Below are positions 22,190 to 31,933 of a DNA stretch of 64,000 nt, one piece after another. The DNA lies in contig CP006667.1 of assembly GCA_000471925.1 (NCBI GenBank), positions 992,001 to 1,056,000 of the forward strand, written 5' to 3'. This DNA is from Ralstonia pickettii DTP0602 (GTDB taxonomy: Bacteria; Pseudomonadota; Gammaproteobacteria; Burkholderiales; Burkholderiaceae). A program made the position numbers and the translations under genes. Numbering within the stretch: the first letter of the stretch is position 1; each line of letters begins with the position of its first letter. The notes beneath the pieces were generated by a model. The model was not told the origin of the DNA. It made no database searches and was given only the letters and a program-made list of their open reading frames with translations.

Positions 22190-23170
22190 TCAGCGCCCGC
22201 GCGCGGAGAGTTCGGCCAGCGCGTCCAGCACCGCACGCACCGCGGCGGGATGGCGCAGCAGCGACACATGCCCGATCCCCGACAGCGGGATATGCCCGGC
22301 CCCGTCGAGCCAGCCGGTGCAGGGCGGCCCGGCGATCGAATCGTGCCAGCTGAAGACCGAGATCATGCGCGCGCGCAGGCGCGGGGTTTCCGTGGCGGCC
22401 AGCGCGCGCAGCCACGGGCTGCCGCAGCGCATCTGGCGCGCATTGTCACCACCGCCGAAGCGCGCGAGCGCGCTGCCGTGGTGAGGGCTGCCCAGCGTCA
22501 CCACGCCGGCGCAGGCGTCTTCGTCGCCGGCCAGTTGCAGCGCGGCGCGCGCGGCCAGGCCGCCCATGCTGTGGCATACCAGCAGCGGGGCGCGGCCGGC
22601 CTCGGCGGCGAGGCGCCGGATGGCGGCCAGCAGCGCGTGCGCGTAGTCGTCGATATCGCCGAACACCGGTTCCAGGTCGATCGCTGCGCAGCGGTAGCCC
22701 GCGGCGGCCAGGCTCGGCTGCATGTCGAGCCAGATGGCGTGTCCGCAGGCATAGCCGTGCACCAGCAGCACCGGCGGCGCGTCGCGGCCGGGCAGGGCGT
22801 CGGCCGGCGCGGCAAAGGGCGCGTGCGCGCGGAACGGCTGCAGCCAGTCGAACATGCGCAGCACGGCCACGTACTCGTTCAGGTAGCAGCGCAGCGCGTC
22901 AGCGAGGCGCAATGGGCGGCGCGTGGCGGCAAGTTCGGCGGGCGGAGGGGGCGGGTGGTTGCCGCGCCCGACCCACAGGCCGCGGTCGGTCATGGCAAAG
23001 GCCAGTGCAATGCCGCTGGCAAGTCCGCCAAAGATGACGGCCACGCCGGCGATCACGGCGCCGGCCCATGGCCAGCCGCCCCATCGCACCAGTGCGGCGG
23101 CGATGCCCAGCGCCGCGGCCGTCTGCAAAGCCACCGCGATACGGCGGATGCCGGCCGCCGACAGGCTCAT
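22190..23170 (-). CDS. alpha/beta hydrolase, lipase-like, membrane-anchored
   Basis: A 326-residue alpha/beta hydrolase. Two N-terminal hydrophobic helices (residues about 8-60) anchor it to the membrane. The hydrolase core then shows the oxyanion segment VLLVHGYACG, the nucleophile elbow CHSMGG (GxSxG-like, Ser nucleophile), TLGSPHHGS, and a C-terminal GIGHVSLL with the likely catalytic His. TLGSPHHG resembles triacylglycerol lipases and esterases. Its ATG overlaps the RDD-family stop by 4 bp (ATGA). The substrate is unknown; a lipid is plausible. Confidence 0.78.
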   Translation of the reverse strand: MSLSAAGIRRIAVALQTAAALGIAAALVRWGGWPWAGAVIAGVAVIFGGLASGIALAFAMTDRGLWVGRGNHPPPPPAELAATRRPLRLADALRCYLNEYVAVLRMFDWLQPFRAHAPFAAPADALPGRDAPPVLLVHGYACGHAIWLDMQPSLAAAGYRCAAIDLEPVFGDIDDYAHALLAAIRRLAAEAGRAPLLVCHSMGGLAARAALQLAGDEDACAGVVTLGSPHHGSALARFGGGDNARQMRCGSPWLRALAATETPRLRARMISVFSWHDSIAGPPCTGWLDGAGHIPLSGIGHVSLLRHPAAVRAVLDALAELSARGR

Positions 23171-23715
23171 GGCTTTGGCGGCGGGCGCAGGTCAGTGAGC
23201 CGCGTGCGGGCCAGGCGGTCGTGCAGGAACTGGCGGCGCGGATCGAGCCAGGCCAGCAGGATCCAGATCAGCAGGCCGGCACACAGCACGCCGACGAACG
23301 GGCCTTTCACCAACCCCAGCAGGTGGCCGACCGCGGCCGACGGCGGGAGCCACAGCCACGCCAGCACATAGCGCAGCGCCGCCTGCGGCCAGCGCGGCGG
23401 CACGCCGGCGGCGTTCTCCACGCGCATGCGCCAGGTCTGCATCGCCAGGGTCTGGCCGGTGCGCTGCCAGAACCAGGTGAAATACAGTCCCATCACCAGG
23501 AAGCTCCACAACTGGATGGTCAACGGACCGTCCGCGCCGATGCGCTGCAACAGCGGACGCACCAGCAGGTAGGCCGCGGTGGACGCGCTCAGCACGCCGA
23601 ACAGCAGCACGCCCTCGTACAGCATGCAGGCGAAGCGGCGGCGCAGGGGCGGCGCGGCAGGGGCTGCGGCGGGCTTGGGGTCGACGGGTTTGGGACGGAG
23701 AGTGGCGGCGGGCAT
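23167..23715 (-). CDS. RDD-family membrane protein
   Basis: A 182-residue protein of the RDD family (membrane proteins of mostly unknown role). After a Pro/Ala-rich N-terminal tail come RRRFACMLYEGVLLFGVL with the first conserved Arg, a helix, then FTWFWQRTGQTLAMQTWRMRV, the typical RDD mid-loop, and a C-terminal amphipathic segment RRQFLHDRLARTRL carrying the conserved HDR. It starts 115 bp after the DUF3106 gene and overlaps the hydrolase start by 4 bp, so it is cotranscribed at least with the latter. Confidence 0.85.
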   Translation of the reverse strand: MPAATLRPKPVDPKPAAAPAAPPLRRRFACMLYEGVLLFGVLSASTAAYLLVRPLLQRIGADGPLTIQLWSFLVMGLYFTWFWQRTGQTLAMQTWRMRVENAAGVPPRWPQAALRYVLAWLWLPPSAAVGHLLGLVKGPFVGVLCAGLLIWILLAWLDPRRQFLHDRLARTRLTDLRPPPKP

Positions 23716-23830
23716 GGAAGGCGACGGAAGCAGGGCGGGCGCGAGGCATGTCGCGCCCGGCAAGACGGCCATTATGCCAAAGGGCTTGCCGCAAATGGCT
23801 TGCGGGTTACCCGGCGGGGACACCCGCCAG

Positions 23831-24604
23831 CTACTGGCGTGCGGTGTCTTCCGACGCGGCGGCGGCTTCCGGGGTGCCTTCGGCAGCGGTGGCGGCGGAA
23901 GCGGCGGGCGCTACCGGGACAGCGGGCGCCGCGGCCGATGCTGCCGCGACGGACGGGGCCGAAGCCGCCTGGGCTTCGCTGGCCGGCTTGCCCGCGGCAT
24001 GGTTGCCCGCATGGGCGCCAGCGCTAGCCGATTTAGAGCCGTGGCGGATCTGCTTGCTGGTGTCGCTGGGCAGGCGCTTGCCGCTGGGCAACGCGCTGAC
24101 AGCGCCAGGGCGGTGCGGCACGCGTTCGGCGGCGGCCAGCTTCTTTTTCTGCTCTTCGGGCAGCTGCTGGTACTTGTCCCAGGCTTCGGCCTTCTTCTCG
24201 GCCGGCAGCGAGCGGGTGATCTGGTAGTTCTCGCGCGCCAGGCGGCGCTGCTGCGGCGTCATCTTGACCCACTCGGCCATGCGCGCCTGCAGCCGGGCCT
24301 GTTCCGCTGGCGAGAACTTCGGGTAGCGTTCGGCGATGCGCAGCCACTTGTGCCGGTTCAGTTCCGGCAGCGTGTCCCACAGCGGCTGCAGCGGCGCCAG
24401 GATGCGCTGGTTCACCGGGCTCAGCTCGGTCCAGGCGGGGCGGGCGCTGGCGGCGGCCTGCGATGCCGGCGTGGCGCCGGAAGCGCCCTGGGCGTGCGCC
24501 GCGGGCGGGAGCAGTCCCCAGCAGGCGGCGGTAGTGGCCGCAGCCAGCAGCAGCGCTGCCAGCCGGCGGCGCGGGGCGTCGGAGCGGGACGTTGCGGGTG
24601 CCAT
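23831..24604 (-). CDS. DUF3106 secreted protein, possible stress sensor
   Basis: A 257-residue exported protein. A signal peptide (residues 1-38, ending AAHA-Q) precedes a compact helical domain matching DUF3106: WTELSPVNQRILAPLQPLWDTLPELNRHKWLRIAERYPKFSPAEQARLQARMAEWVKMTPQQRRLAREN. The repeated L/FSP-x-x-Q-x-R and MTPQQR pattern recalls LTxxQ/CnrX-type periplasmic helical sensors. The C-terminal 100 residues are Ala/Pro/Ser low-complexity. It starts one base before the DUF3619 stop ends, downstream of an ECF sigma gene. A periplasmic sensing role is inference only. Confidence 0.75.
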   Translation of the reverse strand: MAPATSRSDAPRRRLAALLLAAATTAACWGLLPPAAHAQGASGATPASQAAASARPAWTELSPVNQRILAPLQPLWDTLPELNRHKWLRIAERYPKFSPAEQARLQARMAEWVKMTPQQRRLARENYQITRSLPAEKKAEAWDKYQQLPEEQKKKLAAAERVPHRPGAVSALPSGKRLPSDTSKQIRHGSKSASAGAHAGNHAAGKPASEAQAASAPSVAAASAAAPAVPVAPAASAATAAEGTPEAAAASEDTARQ

Positions 24605-24605
24605 G

Positions 24606-25040
24606 CTATTGCCCGCGCTTGAGGAAGACGTGGAAGCCCTCGTCGGCGTAGGCCGTGGGCGGCAGGTCGTCGAGCAGCATGGCGGCATCGACATCGGCCA
24701 GCTCTTCGATGCGCTTCTGCTCCTGCCAGTGGTAGATGCCCATCAGGCCGGCGGCCAGCGCCACCAGCGTCCAGATCAGGCCAAGGCGGCGCAGCCAGGC
24801 ACCGGCACGGTGCAGCGGCGAGGCGTCGTCATCGTCGAACAGGGTGACCTGCGGTCCCGGCATGGCCAGTTGCGGTACCGGCACGGTGACCGCGGCCTTC
24901 TTGCGGGCGAGCGCCATCCGGCGCGCGGCGGCGAGCCGTTGAGTAATGTCGGCCGGCAGGTCGTCCGCGGCGGCGTCTAGTGCCGCCCGAACCTCATGGA
25001 CAAACCGGCGTTCGCGGATTTCTCTCTCGTTTATGCTCAT
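24606..25040 (-). CDS. DUF3619 membrane protein, candidate anti-sigma factor
   Basis: A 144-residue protein of the DUF3619 family with no proven function. The N-terminal 95 residues are charged and helical (REIRERRFVHEVRAALDAAADDLPADITQRLAAARRMALARKK), then comes one membrane helix (about 98-117, LGLIWTLVALAAGLMGIYHW) and a short periplasmic tail. Cytoplasmic helical domain, one helix and short tail is the shape of small anti-sigma factors. Its ATG overlaps the sigma-factor stop (ATGA), the usual coupling for sigma/anti-sigma pairs. It lacks an obvious zinc HxxxCxxC motif. Confidence 0.75.
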   Translation of the reverse strand: MSINEREIRERRFVHEVRAALDAAADDLPADITQRLAAARRMALARKKAAVTVPVPQLAMPGPQVTLFDDDDASPLHRAGAWLRRLGLIWTLVALAAGLMGIYHWQEQKRIEELADVDAAMLLDDLPPTAYADEGFHVFLKRGQ

Positions 25041-25606
25041 AGTCGGACCCCCCGTGCACGCAGGGCTTGCGCCAGCGTATGCGTGGCACGGGAACAGTGC
25101 GTCTTGACGCTGCCTTCGGAGCACCCCATTACGGCGGCGGTCTCGGCGACGTCCATATCTTCCCAGTAACGCATCAGGAACGCCTCGCGTTGACGCGTGG
25201 GCAGGCGCTGGATCTCCTGCTCGATGATGTGCATGACCTGCGCGCGCTCGACCTTGTCGGCGCTGCTTTCGGCCGATTCCGAGCCGGCCTGCGCCTCCAG
25301 CGTCTCCAGCAGGTCAGTGTCGTCGCCGCCGTCGCGGTCATCGCGCAGGCTGGAGAACAAGGACACCCAGGTGTTGCGCACCTTCTGGCGGCGGAACCAG
25401 TCGTGGATGGTGTTCTGCAGGATGCGCTGGAACAGCGGCGGCAGTTCGGCGGCACCCTTGTCGCCGTATTTCTCGGCCAGCTTGATCATGGCGTCCTGGA
25501 CGATGTCCAGTGCCGCCTCGTCGTCGCGGACCGCGAACACGGCCTGCTTGAAGGCGCGCCGCTCGACGCTGGCAAGAAAATCGGACAGTTCCTGGTCGGT
25601 GGCCAT
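25037..25606 (-). CDS. ECF-type RNA polymerase sigma factor
   Basis: A 189-residue sigma factor. Region 2 is seen in DDEAALDIVQDAMIKLAEKYGDKG and FQRILQNTIHDWFRRQKVRNTW; region 4 in RLPTRQREAFLMRYWEDMDVAETAAVMGCSEGSVKTHCSRATHTLAQAL. An acidic linker (about 85-115) separates them. The ribosome site before 25606 is weak. It is first in a minus-strand operon with DUF3619 and DUF3106 and is divergent from ilvB. The promoters it recognises are unknown. Confidence 0.9.
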   Translation of the reverse strand: MATDQELSDFLASVERRAFKQAVFAVRDDEAALDIVQDAMIKLAEKYGDKGAAELPPLFQRILQNTIHDWFRRQKVRNTWVSLFSSLRDDRDGGDDTDLLETLEAQAGSESAESSADKVERAQVMHIIEQEIQRLPTRQREAFLMRYWEDMDVAETAAVMGCSEGSVKTHCSRATHTLAQALRARGVRL

Positions 25607-25823
25607 TCAGGCGGAGTTGCGGCTTTGTTGCTGCGGGTCAATGGCCCGGTTTTGGTGAATGTGCTGCGTACGGCCCGTGGCACACGCAAGTGCTGCGATG
25701 CTAGCAAAAAAACGCCTTCATGTACCACTTTGTATTTCAGTAAAGACATTGAGGGGCGGGAAAAAAGCTGTCGCCTCGGGGAAATCCCTCACCAGCCGGG
25801 CCTGACAACCGTGAGCCATGGTG

Positions 25824-25852
25824 TAGACCGCGCTGGTGCATTGCAGTATCAT
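25824..25852 (+). promoter_or_regulatory. candidate ilv operon promoter
   Basis: TAGACC-N17-TATCAT (4/6 and 5/6 matches to sigma70) would start transcription near 25859, giving a leader of about 140 nt before ilvB. In that leader lie a hairpin with GGCCGC/GCGGTC arms (25888-25906, followed by TTT) and a second at 25966-25985. The rest of the 391-bp region between the sigma gene and ilvB shows no gene. Confidence 0.5.
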
Positions 25853-25965
25853 CGTTGGTTCACACGACATCAGTGGTTGTCTCATCCGGCCGCTTATGAG
25901 GCGGTCTTTCATGCAGACGCGCACCGCTTGAACCCGAGCCACAAGCCCGGCAGAGAGCATCCAAA

Positions 25966-25985
25966 CAATTTTTTGCCGAAAATTG
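25966..25985 (+). promoter_or_regulatory. hairpin just upstream of the ilvB ribosome site
   Basis: CAATTTT-TTGCCG-AAAATTG is a perfect 7-bp AT-rich stem ending one base before the AAAGGA that serves the ilvB start. It could modulate initiation; an AT-rich palindrome is notable in this GC-rich DNA and may equally be a protein site. Confidence 0.4.
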
Positions 25986-25997
25986 CAAAGGACTGAA

Positions 25998-27761
25998 ATG
26001 AACATGCCCAGCGCGGAATTCTCCCACGCAGACAGCAATTCATCTGCCGCACCCGAAATGATCGGGGCGGAAATTCTCGTTCATGCACTTGCCGAAGAAG
26101 GCGTCGAGTACGTCTGGGGTTATCCCGGCGGCGCAGTGCTGTACATCTACGACGAGCTCCACAAGCAAAAGAAGTTCGAGCACATCCTGGTGCGCCACGA
26201 GCAGGCCGCGGTCCATGCCGCAGACGGCTATGCGCGGGCAACCGGCAAGGTGGGCGTAGCGCTGGTGACCTCCGGTCCCGGCGTGACCAATGCCGTTACC
26301 GGCATTGCCACTGCGTACCTCGACTCGATCCCGATGGTGGTGATCACCGGCAACGTGCCGACCCACGCCATTGGCCAGGACGCCTTCCAGGAGTGCGACA
26401 CGGTCGGCATCACCCGCCCGATCGTCAAGCACAACTTCCTGGTGAAGGACGTGCGCGATCTCGCCTCGACCATCAAGAAGGCGTTCTTCATTGCCTCGAC
26501 CGGCCGTCCCGGCCCGGTGGTGGTGGACATCCCCAAGGATGTCTCGCGCAATGCCTGCAAGTACGAGTACCCCAAGTCGATCGACATGCGCTCGTACAAC
26601 CCGGTGAACAAGGGGCACTCGGGCCAGATCCGCAAGGCCGTGGCGCTGCTGCAGGGTGCCGAGCGTCCGTATATCTATACCGGCGGCGGCGTGGTGCTGG
26701 CCAATGCCAGCGACGAACTGCGCCAGCTCGCGGCGATGACCGGCCACCCGGTGACCAACACGCTGATGGGCCTGGGCGCGTTCCCCGGCACCCATAAGCA
26801 GTTCCTCGGCATGCTCGGCATGCACGGGACGTATGAAGCCAACATGGCCATGCAGAACTGCGACGTGCTGATCGCCATCGGTGCCCGCTTCGACGACCGC
26901 GTGATCGGCAACCCGTCGCACTTCACCTCGCAGGCGCGCAAGATCATCCATATCGATATCGACCCGTCGTCGATCTCGAAGCGCGTCAAGGTCGACATCC
27001 CCATCGTCGGCAACGTCAAGGACGTGCTGCAGGAACTGATCGCCCAGCTCAAGGCCAGCGACATCAAGCCCAAGCGCGAGGCGCTCGCCAAATGGTGGGA
27101 GCAGATCGAGCAGTGGCGTTCGGTGGACTGCCTGAAGTACGACCGCACCTCCGAGATCATCAAGCCGCAGTACGTGGTGGAAAAGATCTGGGAACTGACC
27201 CACGGCGATGCGTTCATCTGCTCCGACGTTGGCCAGCACCAGATGTGGGCCGCGCAGTTCTACAAGTTCGACGAGCCGCGCCGCTGGATCAACTCCGGCG
27301 GCCTGGGCACGATGGGCGTGGGCCTGCCGTACGCGATGGGCATCAAGAAGGCGTTCCCGGAGAAGGAAGTCGTCACCATCACCGGTGAAGGCTCGATCCA
27401 GATGTGCATCCAGGAACTGTCGACCTGCCTCCAGTACGACACCCCGGTGAAGATCTGCTCGCTGAACAACGGCTACCTGGGCATGGTGCGCCAGTGGCAG
27501 GAGATCGAGTATGACAACCGCTACTCGCACTCCTACATGGACGCGCTGCCCGATTTCGTGAAGCTGGCCGAGGCCTACGGGCACGTCGGCATGCGCGTCG
27601 AGAAGACGGCCGACGTCGAGCCGGCGCTGCGCGAGGCGTTCCGCCTGAAGGACCGTACCGTGTTCCTGGACTTCCAGACCGATCCCACCGAAAACGTCTG
27701 GCCGATGGTCCAGGCGGGCAAGGGCATTTCTGAAATGCTGCTCGGCGCGGAGGACCTGTAA
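25998..27761 (+). CDS. ilvB: acetolactate synthase, large (catalytic) subunit
   Basis: A 587-residue thiamine-diphosphate enzyme, the first step of valine/leucine/isoleucine synthesis. Motifs: GYPGGAVLYIYDEL, RHEQAAVHAADGYARATGKVG with the catalytic Glu, GPGVTNAVTGIATAYLDSIPMV, and the cofactor-binding segment near ITGEGSIQMCIQELSTC...SLNNGYLGMVRQWQ. The ATG at 25998 follows AAAGGA; a TTG five codons upstream is in frame but less likely. Its stop overlaps the ilvH start by one base (TAATG), ensuring balanced subunits. It could equally be named ilvI. Confidence 0.97.
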   Translation: MNMPSAEFSHADSNSSAAPEMIGAEILVHALAEEGVEYVWGYPGGAVLYIYDELHKQKKFEHILVRHEQAAVHAADGYARATGKVGVALVTSGPGVTNAVTGIATAYLDSIPMVVITGNVPTHAIGQDAFQECDTVGITRPIVKHNFLVKDVRDLASTIKKAFFIASTGRPGPVVVDIPKDVSRNACKYEYPKSIDMRSYNPVNKGHSGQIRKAVALLQGAERPYIYTGGGVVLANASDELRQLAAMTGHPVTNTLMGLGAFPGTHKQFLGMLGMHGTYEANMAMQNCDVLIAIGARFDDRVIGNPSHFTSQARKIIHIDIDPSSISKRVKVDIPIVGNVKDVLQELIAQLKASDIKPKREALAKWWEQIEQWRSVDCLKYDRTSEIIKPQYVVEKIWELTHGDAFICSDVGQHQMWAAQFYKFDEPRRWINSGGLGTMGVGLPYAMGIKKAFPEKEVVTITGEGSIQMCIQELSTCLQYDTPVKICSLNNGYLGMVRQWQEIEYDNRYSHSYMDALPDFVKLAEAYGHVGMRVEKTADVEPALREAFRLKDRTVFLDFQTDPTENVWPMVQAGKGISEMLLGAEDL

Positions 27762-28252
27762 TGCGACACATCATTTCGGTCCTGCTGGAAAACGAACCGG
27801 GGGCGCTGTCGCGCGTGGTGGGCCTGTTCTCGGCGCGCGGCTACAACATTGAGACGCTGACCGTGGCGCCGACCGAGGACTCCTCGCTGTCGCGCATGAC
27901 CATCGTCACCACCGGCTCGGATGACGTGATCGAACAGATCACCAAGCACCTGAACCGCCTGGTGGAAGTGGTCAAGGTGGTCGACCTGACCGAAGGCGCG
28001 CACATCGAGCGCGAGCTGATGCTCGTCAAGGTGCGCGCGGTCGGCAAGGAGCGCGAGGAAATGAAGCGCACCGCCGACATCTTCCGCGGCCGCATCATCG
28101 ATGTTACCGAGAAGACCTACACCATCGAGCTGACCGGCAACGGCGTCAAGCTCGATGCGTTCCTGGACGCGATCGACCGCACCGCCATCCTGGAGACCGT
28201 CCGTACCGGCGGCTCGGGCATCGGCCGCGGCGAGCGCATCCTGAAGGTCTGA
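27761..28252 (+). CDS. ilvH: acetolactate synthase, small (regulatory) subunit
   Basis: A 163-residue regulatory subunit giving valine feedback control. The N-terminal ACT domain (RHIISVLLENEPGALSRVVGLFSARGYNIETLTVAPTED) is followed by a second ACT-like C-terminal domain (ELMLVKVRAVGKEREEMKRTADIFRGRIIDV). Length and order match IlvH/IlvN. The start overlaps the ilvB stop. ilvC follows 129 bp later, in the conserved ilvB-ilvH-ilvC order. Confidence 0.97.
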   Translation: MRHIISVLLENEPGALSRVVGLFSARGYNIETLTVAPTEDSSLSRMTIVTTGSDDVIEQITKHLNRLVEVVKVVDLTEGAHIERELMLVKVRAVGKEREEMKRTADIFRGRIIDVTEKTYTIELTGNGVKLDAFLDAIDRTAILETVRTGGSGIGRGERILKV

Positions 28253-29398
<1,146 letters not shown>

Positions 29399-29468
29399 GC
29401 TGACCTGACTGCCTGATGGTCCGCGCCGCACGGCGACGGGCCGAAGCCGTTCAGCGTTCCGTGCCATG

Positions 29469-29488
29469 CCCTTCTATCATCAGAAGGG
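29469..29488 (+). other. hairpin in ilvC-psd spacer
   Basis: The 249-bp spacer between ilvC and psd has no gene. It contains CCCTTCT-ATCATC-AGAAGGG, a perfect 7-bp stem without a U-tract, and a weak hairpin ending in GGCTTTTTG (about 29499-29516). Either may terminate or process the ilv transcript. Confidence 0.4.
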
Positions 29489-29647
29489 GAGGGTGCGGGG
29501 CCTGGACGGCTTTTTGTTATGCTTGTCAGACTTCGGGCAAGGCGTGCATCATGCTGCTCCGCGACAATGGGGCACCGATCCGGCGGCCGCTATCGCCGCC
29601 GCCGCGCCGTCTTGCCATAGCTTTGTATCCACCGAAACTCGTACTGC

Positions 29648-30298
29648 ATGAACTATCCTCATCCGCTGATCGCCCGTGAAGGCTGGCCGTTCCTGGCCGG
29701 CGCCTTTGTCATCTCGCTGCTGGTGCACGCCAGCGCGGGCTTCTGGTGGGCGCTGCCGCTGTGGATCATCACGGTGTTCGTGCTGCAATTTTTCCGCGAT
29801 CCGCCGCGCCCGATCCCTTCGCAGCCCAACGCGGTGCTGGCCCCGGCCGACGGCCGCATCGTCGTGGTCGAAAAGGCGCAGGATCCTTACGGCGGCCGTG
29901 AGGCGCTGAAGATCAGCGTCTTCATGAACGTCTTCAACGTGCACTCGAACCGCGTGTCGGTCGACGGCGCGGTGGAGAAGGTCGAATATTTCCCGGGCAA
30001 GTTCGTCAACGCGGACCTGGACAAGGCCTCGACCGAGAACGAGCGCAATGCCGTGCTGATCCGGCGCGCGGCCGACGGCCAGCTGGTGACGCTGGTGCAG
30101 GTGGCCGGCCTGGTGGCGCGCCGTATCCTGTGCTACACCAAGGTCGGCGACAACCTGTCGCGCGGCCAGCGCTATGGCTTTATCCGTTTTGGTTCGCGTG
30201 TGGACGTCTACCTGCCGCTCGATGCGCGTCCGCGCGTGACCATCGGCGAAAAGGTGTCTGCCTCGTCGACCATCCTCGCCGAACTCGACGTCAAGTGA
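29648..30298 (+). CDS. psd: phosphatidylserine decarboxylase proenzyme
   Basis: A 216-residue short-type (archaeal-like) Psd that makes phosphatidylethanolamine from phosphatidylserine. Two N-terminal hydrophobic helices anchor it to the membrane. The proenzyme self-cleaves between Gly182 and Ser183 in the motif RFGSRVD, leaving a pyruvoyl group on the small chain of about 34 residues. [16 protein letters not shown] is the conserved active-site segment. It lies 25 bp before pssA, which supplies its substrate. Confidence 0.93.
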   Translation: MNYPHPLIAREGWPFLAGAFVISLLVHASAGFWWALPLWIITVFVLQFFRDPPRPIPSQPNAVLAPADGRIVVVEKAQDPYGGREALKISVFMNVFNVHSNRVSVDGAVEKVEYFPGKFVNADLDKASTENERNAVLIRRAADGQLVTLVQVAGLVARRILCYTKVGDNLSRGQRYGFIRFGSRVDVYLPLDARPRVTIGEKVSASSTILAELDVK

Positions 30299-30323
30299 GC
30301 GACGGCCATACAGGAGGACTGTG

Positions 30324-31232
30324 ATGGTTGCCTTCCATCGACGTAACAAGCGGGTCAACAATGGCAACGTGACGCATCTGCGGCCGTTCCGCCATAACCA
30401 GCTGCGCGGCGCCGAAGACTATGACGACGATGCCGATGCCGCCGATGACCACGACGACGTCGTCTACGAGCGCCAGCGTCCGCGCCGGCGCGGCATCTAC
30501 CTGCTGCCCAACGCGTTCACCACCGCAGCGCTGTTCGCGGGGTTCTTTGCCATCGTGCAGGCGATGAACATGCGCTTCGACGTGGCGGCCATCGCCATCT
30601 TCGCGGCCATGGTGCTCGATGGCATGGACGGGCGCGTGGCGCGCATCACCAATACGCAGAGTGCGTTTGGCGAGCAGTATGACTCGCTGTCGGATATGAC
30701 CTCGTTCGGCGTGGCGCCGGCGTTGGTGATGTATGAATGGATCCTGCATGATCTGGGCAAGTGGGGCTGGATAGCAGCCTTTGTCTACTGCACCTGCGCA
30801 GCGCTGCGACTGGCGCGCTTCAACGCCAATATTGGCGTTGTCGACAAACGTTTCTTCCAGGGGCTGCCGAGTCCTGCGGCTGCAGCGCTTGTCGCCGGCT
30901 TCGTCTGGCTGGTAATCGACAACAAGCTGCCGGTCAAGGAGCTGTGGATGCCGTGGGTGGCGTTCGGCATCACGCTGTACGCCGGGCTGTCGATGGTGTC
31001 CAACGCGCCGTTCTACAGTGGCAAGGCACTCGACGTACGCTACCGCGTGCCGTTCGGCATGATGGTGCTGGTCCTGGTGCTGTTCGTGGTGGTATCGACC
31101 GATCCGCCGGTCGCGTTGTTCGGACTCTTTGTGGCCTACGCGATCTCGGGCTACCTGCTGTGGGGCTGGCGTGCCCTGCACGGACAGCAGGGCGGCGTGA
31201 AGAAGATGCGCGACAACGGAAGCGATTCCTGA
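30324..31232 (+). CDS. pssA: CDP-diacylglycerol-serine O-phosphatidyltransferase
   Basis: A 302-residue membrane enzyme that makes phosphatidylserine. It carries the CDP-alcohol phosphatidyltransferase motif DGMDGRVARITNTQSAFGEQYDSLSD (D-x2-DG-x2-AR-x8-G-x3-D-x3-D) near residue 95, with a series of membrane helices after it. The first 45 residues are basic then acidic (DYDDDADAADDHDDVV) and cytoplasmic, an unusual charged lead-in. AGGAGG lies seven bases before the ATG; a GTG one codon earlier is also in frame. It is paired with psd for phosphatidylethanolamine synthesis. Confidence 0.93.
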   Translation: MVAFHRRNKRVNNGNVTHLRPFRHNQLRGAEDYDDDADAADDHDDVVYERQRPRRRGIYLLPNAFTTAALFAGFFAIVQAMNMRFDVAAIAIFAAMVLDGMDGRVARITNTQSAFGEQYDSLSDMTSFGVAPALVMYEWILHDLGKWGWIAAFVYCTCAALRLARFNANIGVVDKRFFQGLPSPAAAALVAGFVWLVIDNKLPVKELWMPWVAFGITLYAGLSMVSNAPFYSGKALDVRYRVPFGMMVLVLVLFVVVSTDPPVALFGLFVAYAISGYLLWGWRALHGQQGGVKKMRDNGSDS

Positions 31233-31247
31233 TTGTTGCAGGCAGGG

Positions 31248-31269
31248 AAGGGCGCTACGGCGCCCTTCG
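31248..31269 (+). terminator. hairpin terminator after pssA
   Basis: GAAGGGCGC-TACG-GCGCCCTTC is a perfect 9-bp stem closed by a UACG tetraloop, 15 bases after the pssA stop. The following sequence (GTGCTTTCC) has a poor U-tract, so termination efficiency is uncertain. Confidence 0.6.
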
Positions 31270-31387
31270 TGCTTTCCGGGTCTTTGGGGGTTTTGGGGGA
31301 TCACGGGGGATTCACAATTGTTTTCATGCCGCGGCCTGGACGGCGTGGCACTCTGCAGTGTTTTCCACTTACCGTCAGGAGGATGTC

Positions 31388-31891
31388 ATGGGCATGTTCG
31401 ACTTCATCAAGGAAGCAGGGGAAAAGCTGTTCGGCATCGGCGAGGCCAAGGCTGCGCAGGACGCCGCCAAGGCGGATGCGTCGGCCGAGAAGGTTGATGC
31501 CGCCAATCGTGCCGCGGGCGACGCGATCGAGGCGTACATCAAGAAGATGGGGCTCGATGCCACCGGGCTGATGGTGCAGGTCGACGGCTCGCAGGGGCTG
31601 GTCACCGTATTTGGCGTGGCGCCGGACCAGGCCACACGCGAGAAGATCATCCTGTGCGCGGGCAACGTCGAGGGCGTGGACAAGGTCGAGGACAAGATGT
31701 CGGTCAATGTCGAAGCGGCGGAGTCGCAGTGGCACACCGTGGTCAAGGGCGACACGCTGTGGGCGGTCGCGCAGGCGGCTTATGGCAACGGCGCCGACTA
31801 CAACAAGATCTTCGAGGCCAACAAGCCGATGCTGAGCCACCCGGACAAGATCTACCCGGGCCAGAAGCTGCGCATCCCGCCCAAGGGCTAA
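31388..31891 (+). CDS. Kbp/YgaU-like BON-LysM protein
   Basis: A 167-residue soluble protein matching the K+-binding protein Kbp (YgaU, 149 residues in E. coli). The N-terminal helix with GMFDFIKEAGEKLFG is the family signature. A BON domain (GLMVQVDGSQGLVTVFGVAPDQATREKIILCAGNVEGVDKVED) and a C-terminal LysM domain (WHTVVKGDTLWAVAQAAYGNGADYNKIFEANKPM) follow. There is no signal peptide, so it acts in the cytoplasm. AGGAGG lies five bases before the ATG. It stands alone between pssA and the leu leader. Confidence 0.88.
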   Translation: MGMFDFIKEAGEKLFGIGEAKAAQDAAKADASAEKVDAANRAAGDAIEAYIKKMGLDATGLMVQVDGSQGLVTVFGVAPDQATREKIILCAGNVEGVDKVEDKMSVNVEAAESQWHTVVKGDTLWAVAQAAYGNGADYNKIFEANKPMLSHPDKIYPGQKLRIPPKG

Positions 31892-31933
31892 CCCCTGCAG
31901 ACGCTGGCGGGGCGCGTGCGGCAAAACCCTGTG

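Noticed and set aside
25837..25932. Possible ilv leader peptide starting GTG at 25837 with several Ile, Val and Leu codons
   Set aside because: The start lies upstream of the best promoter's transcription start, there is no ribosome site, and Ile/Val/Leu codons are not clustered.
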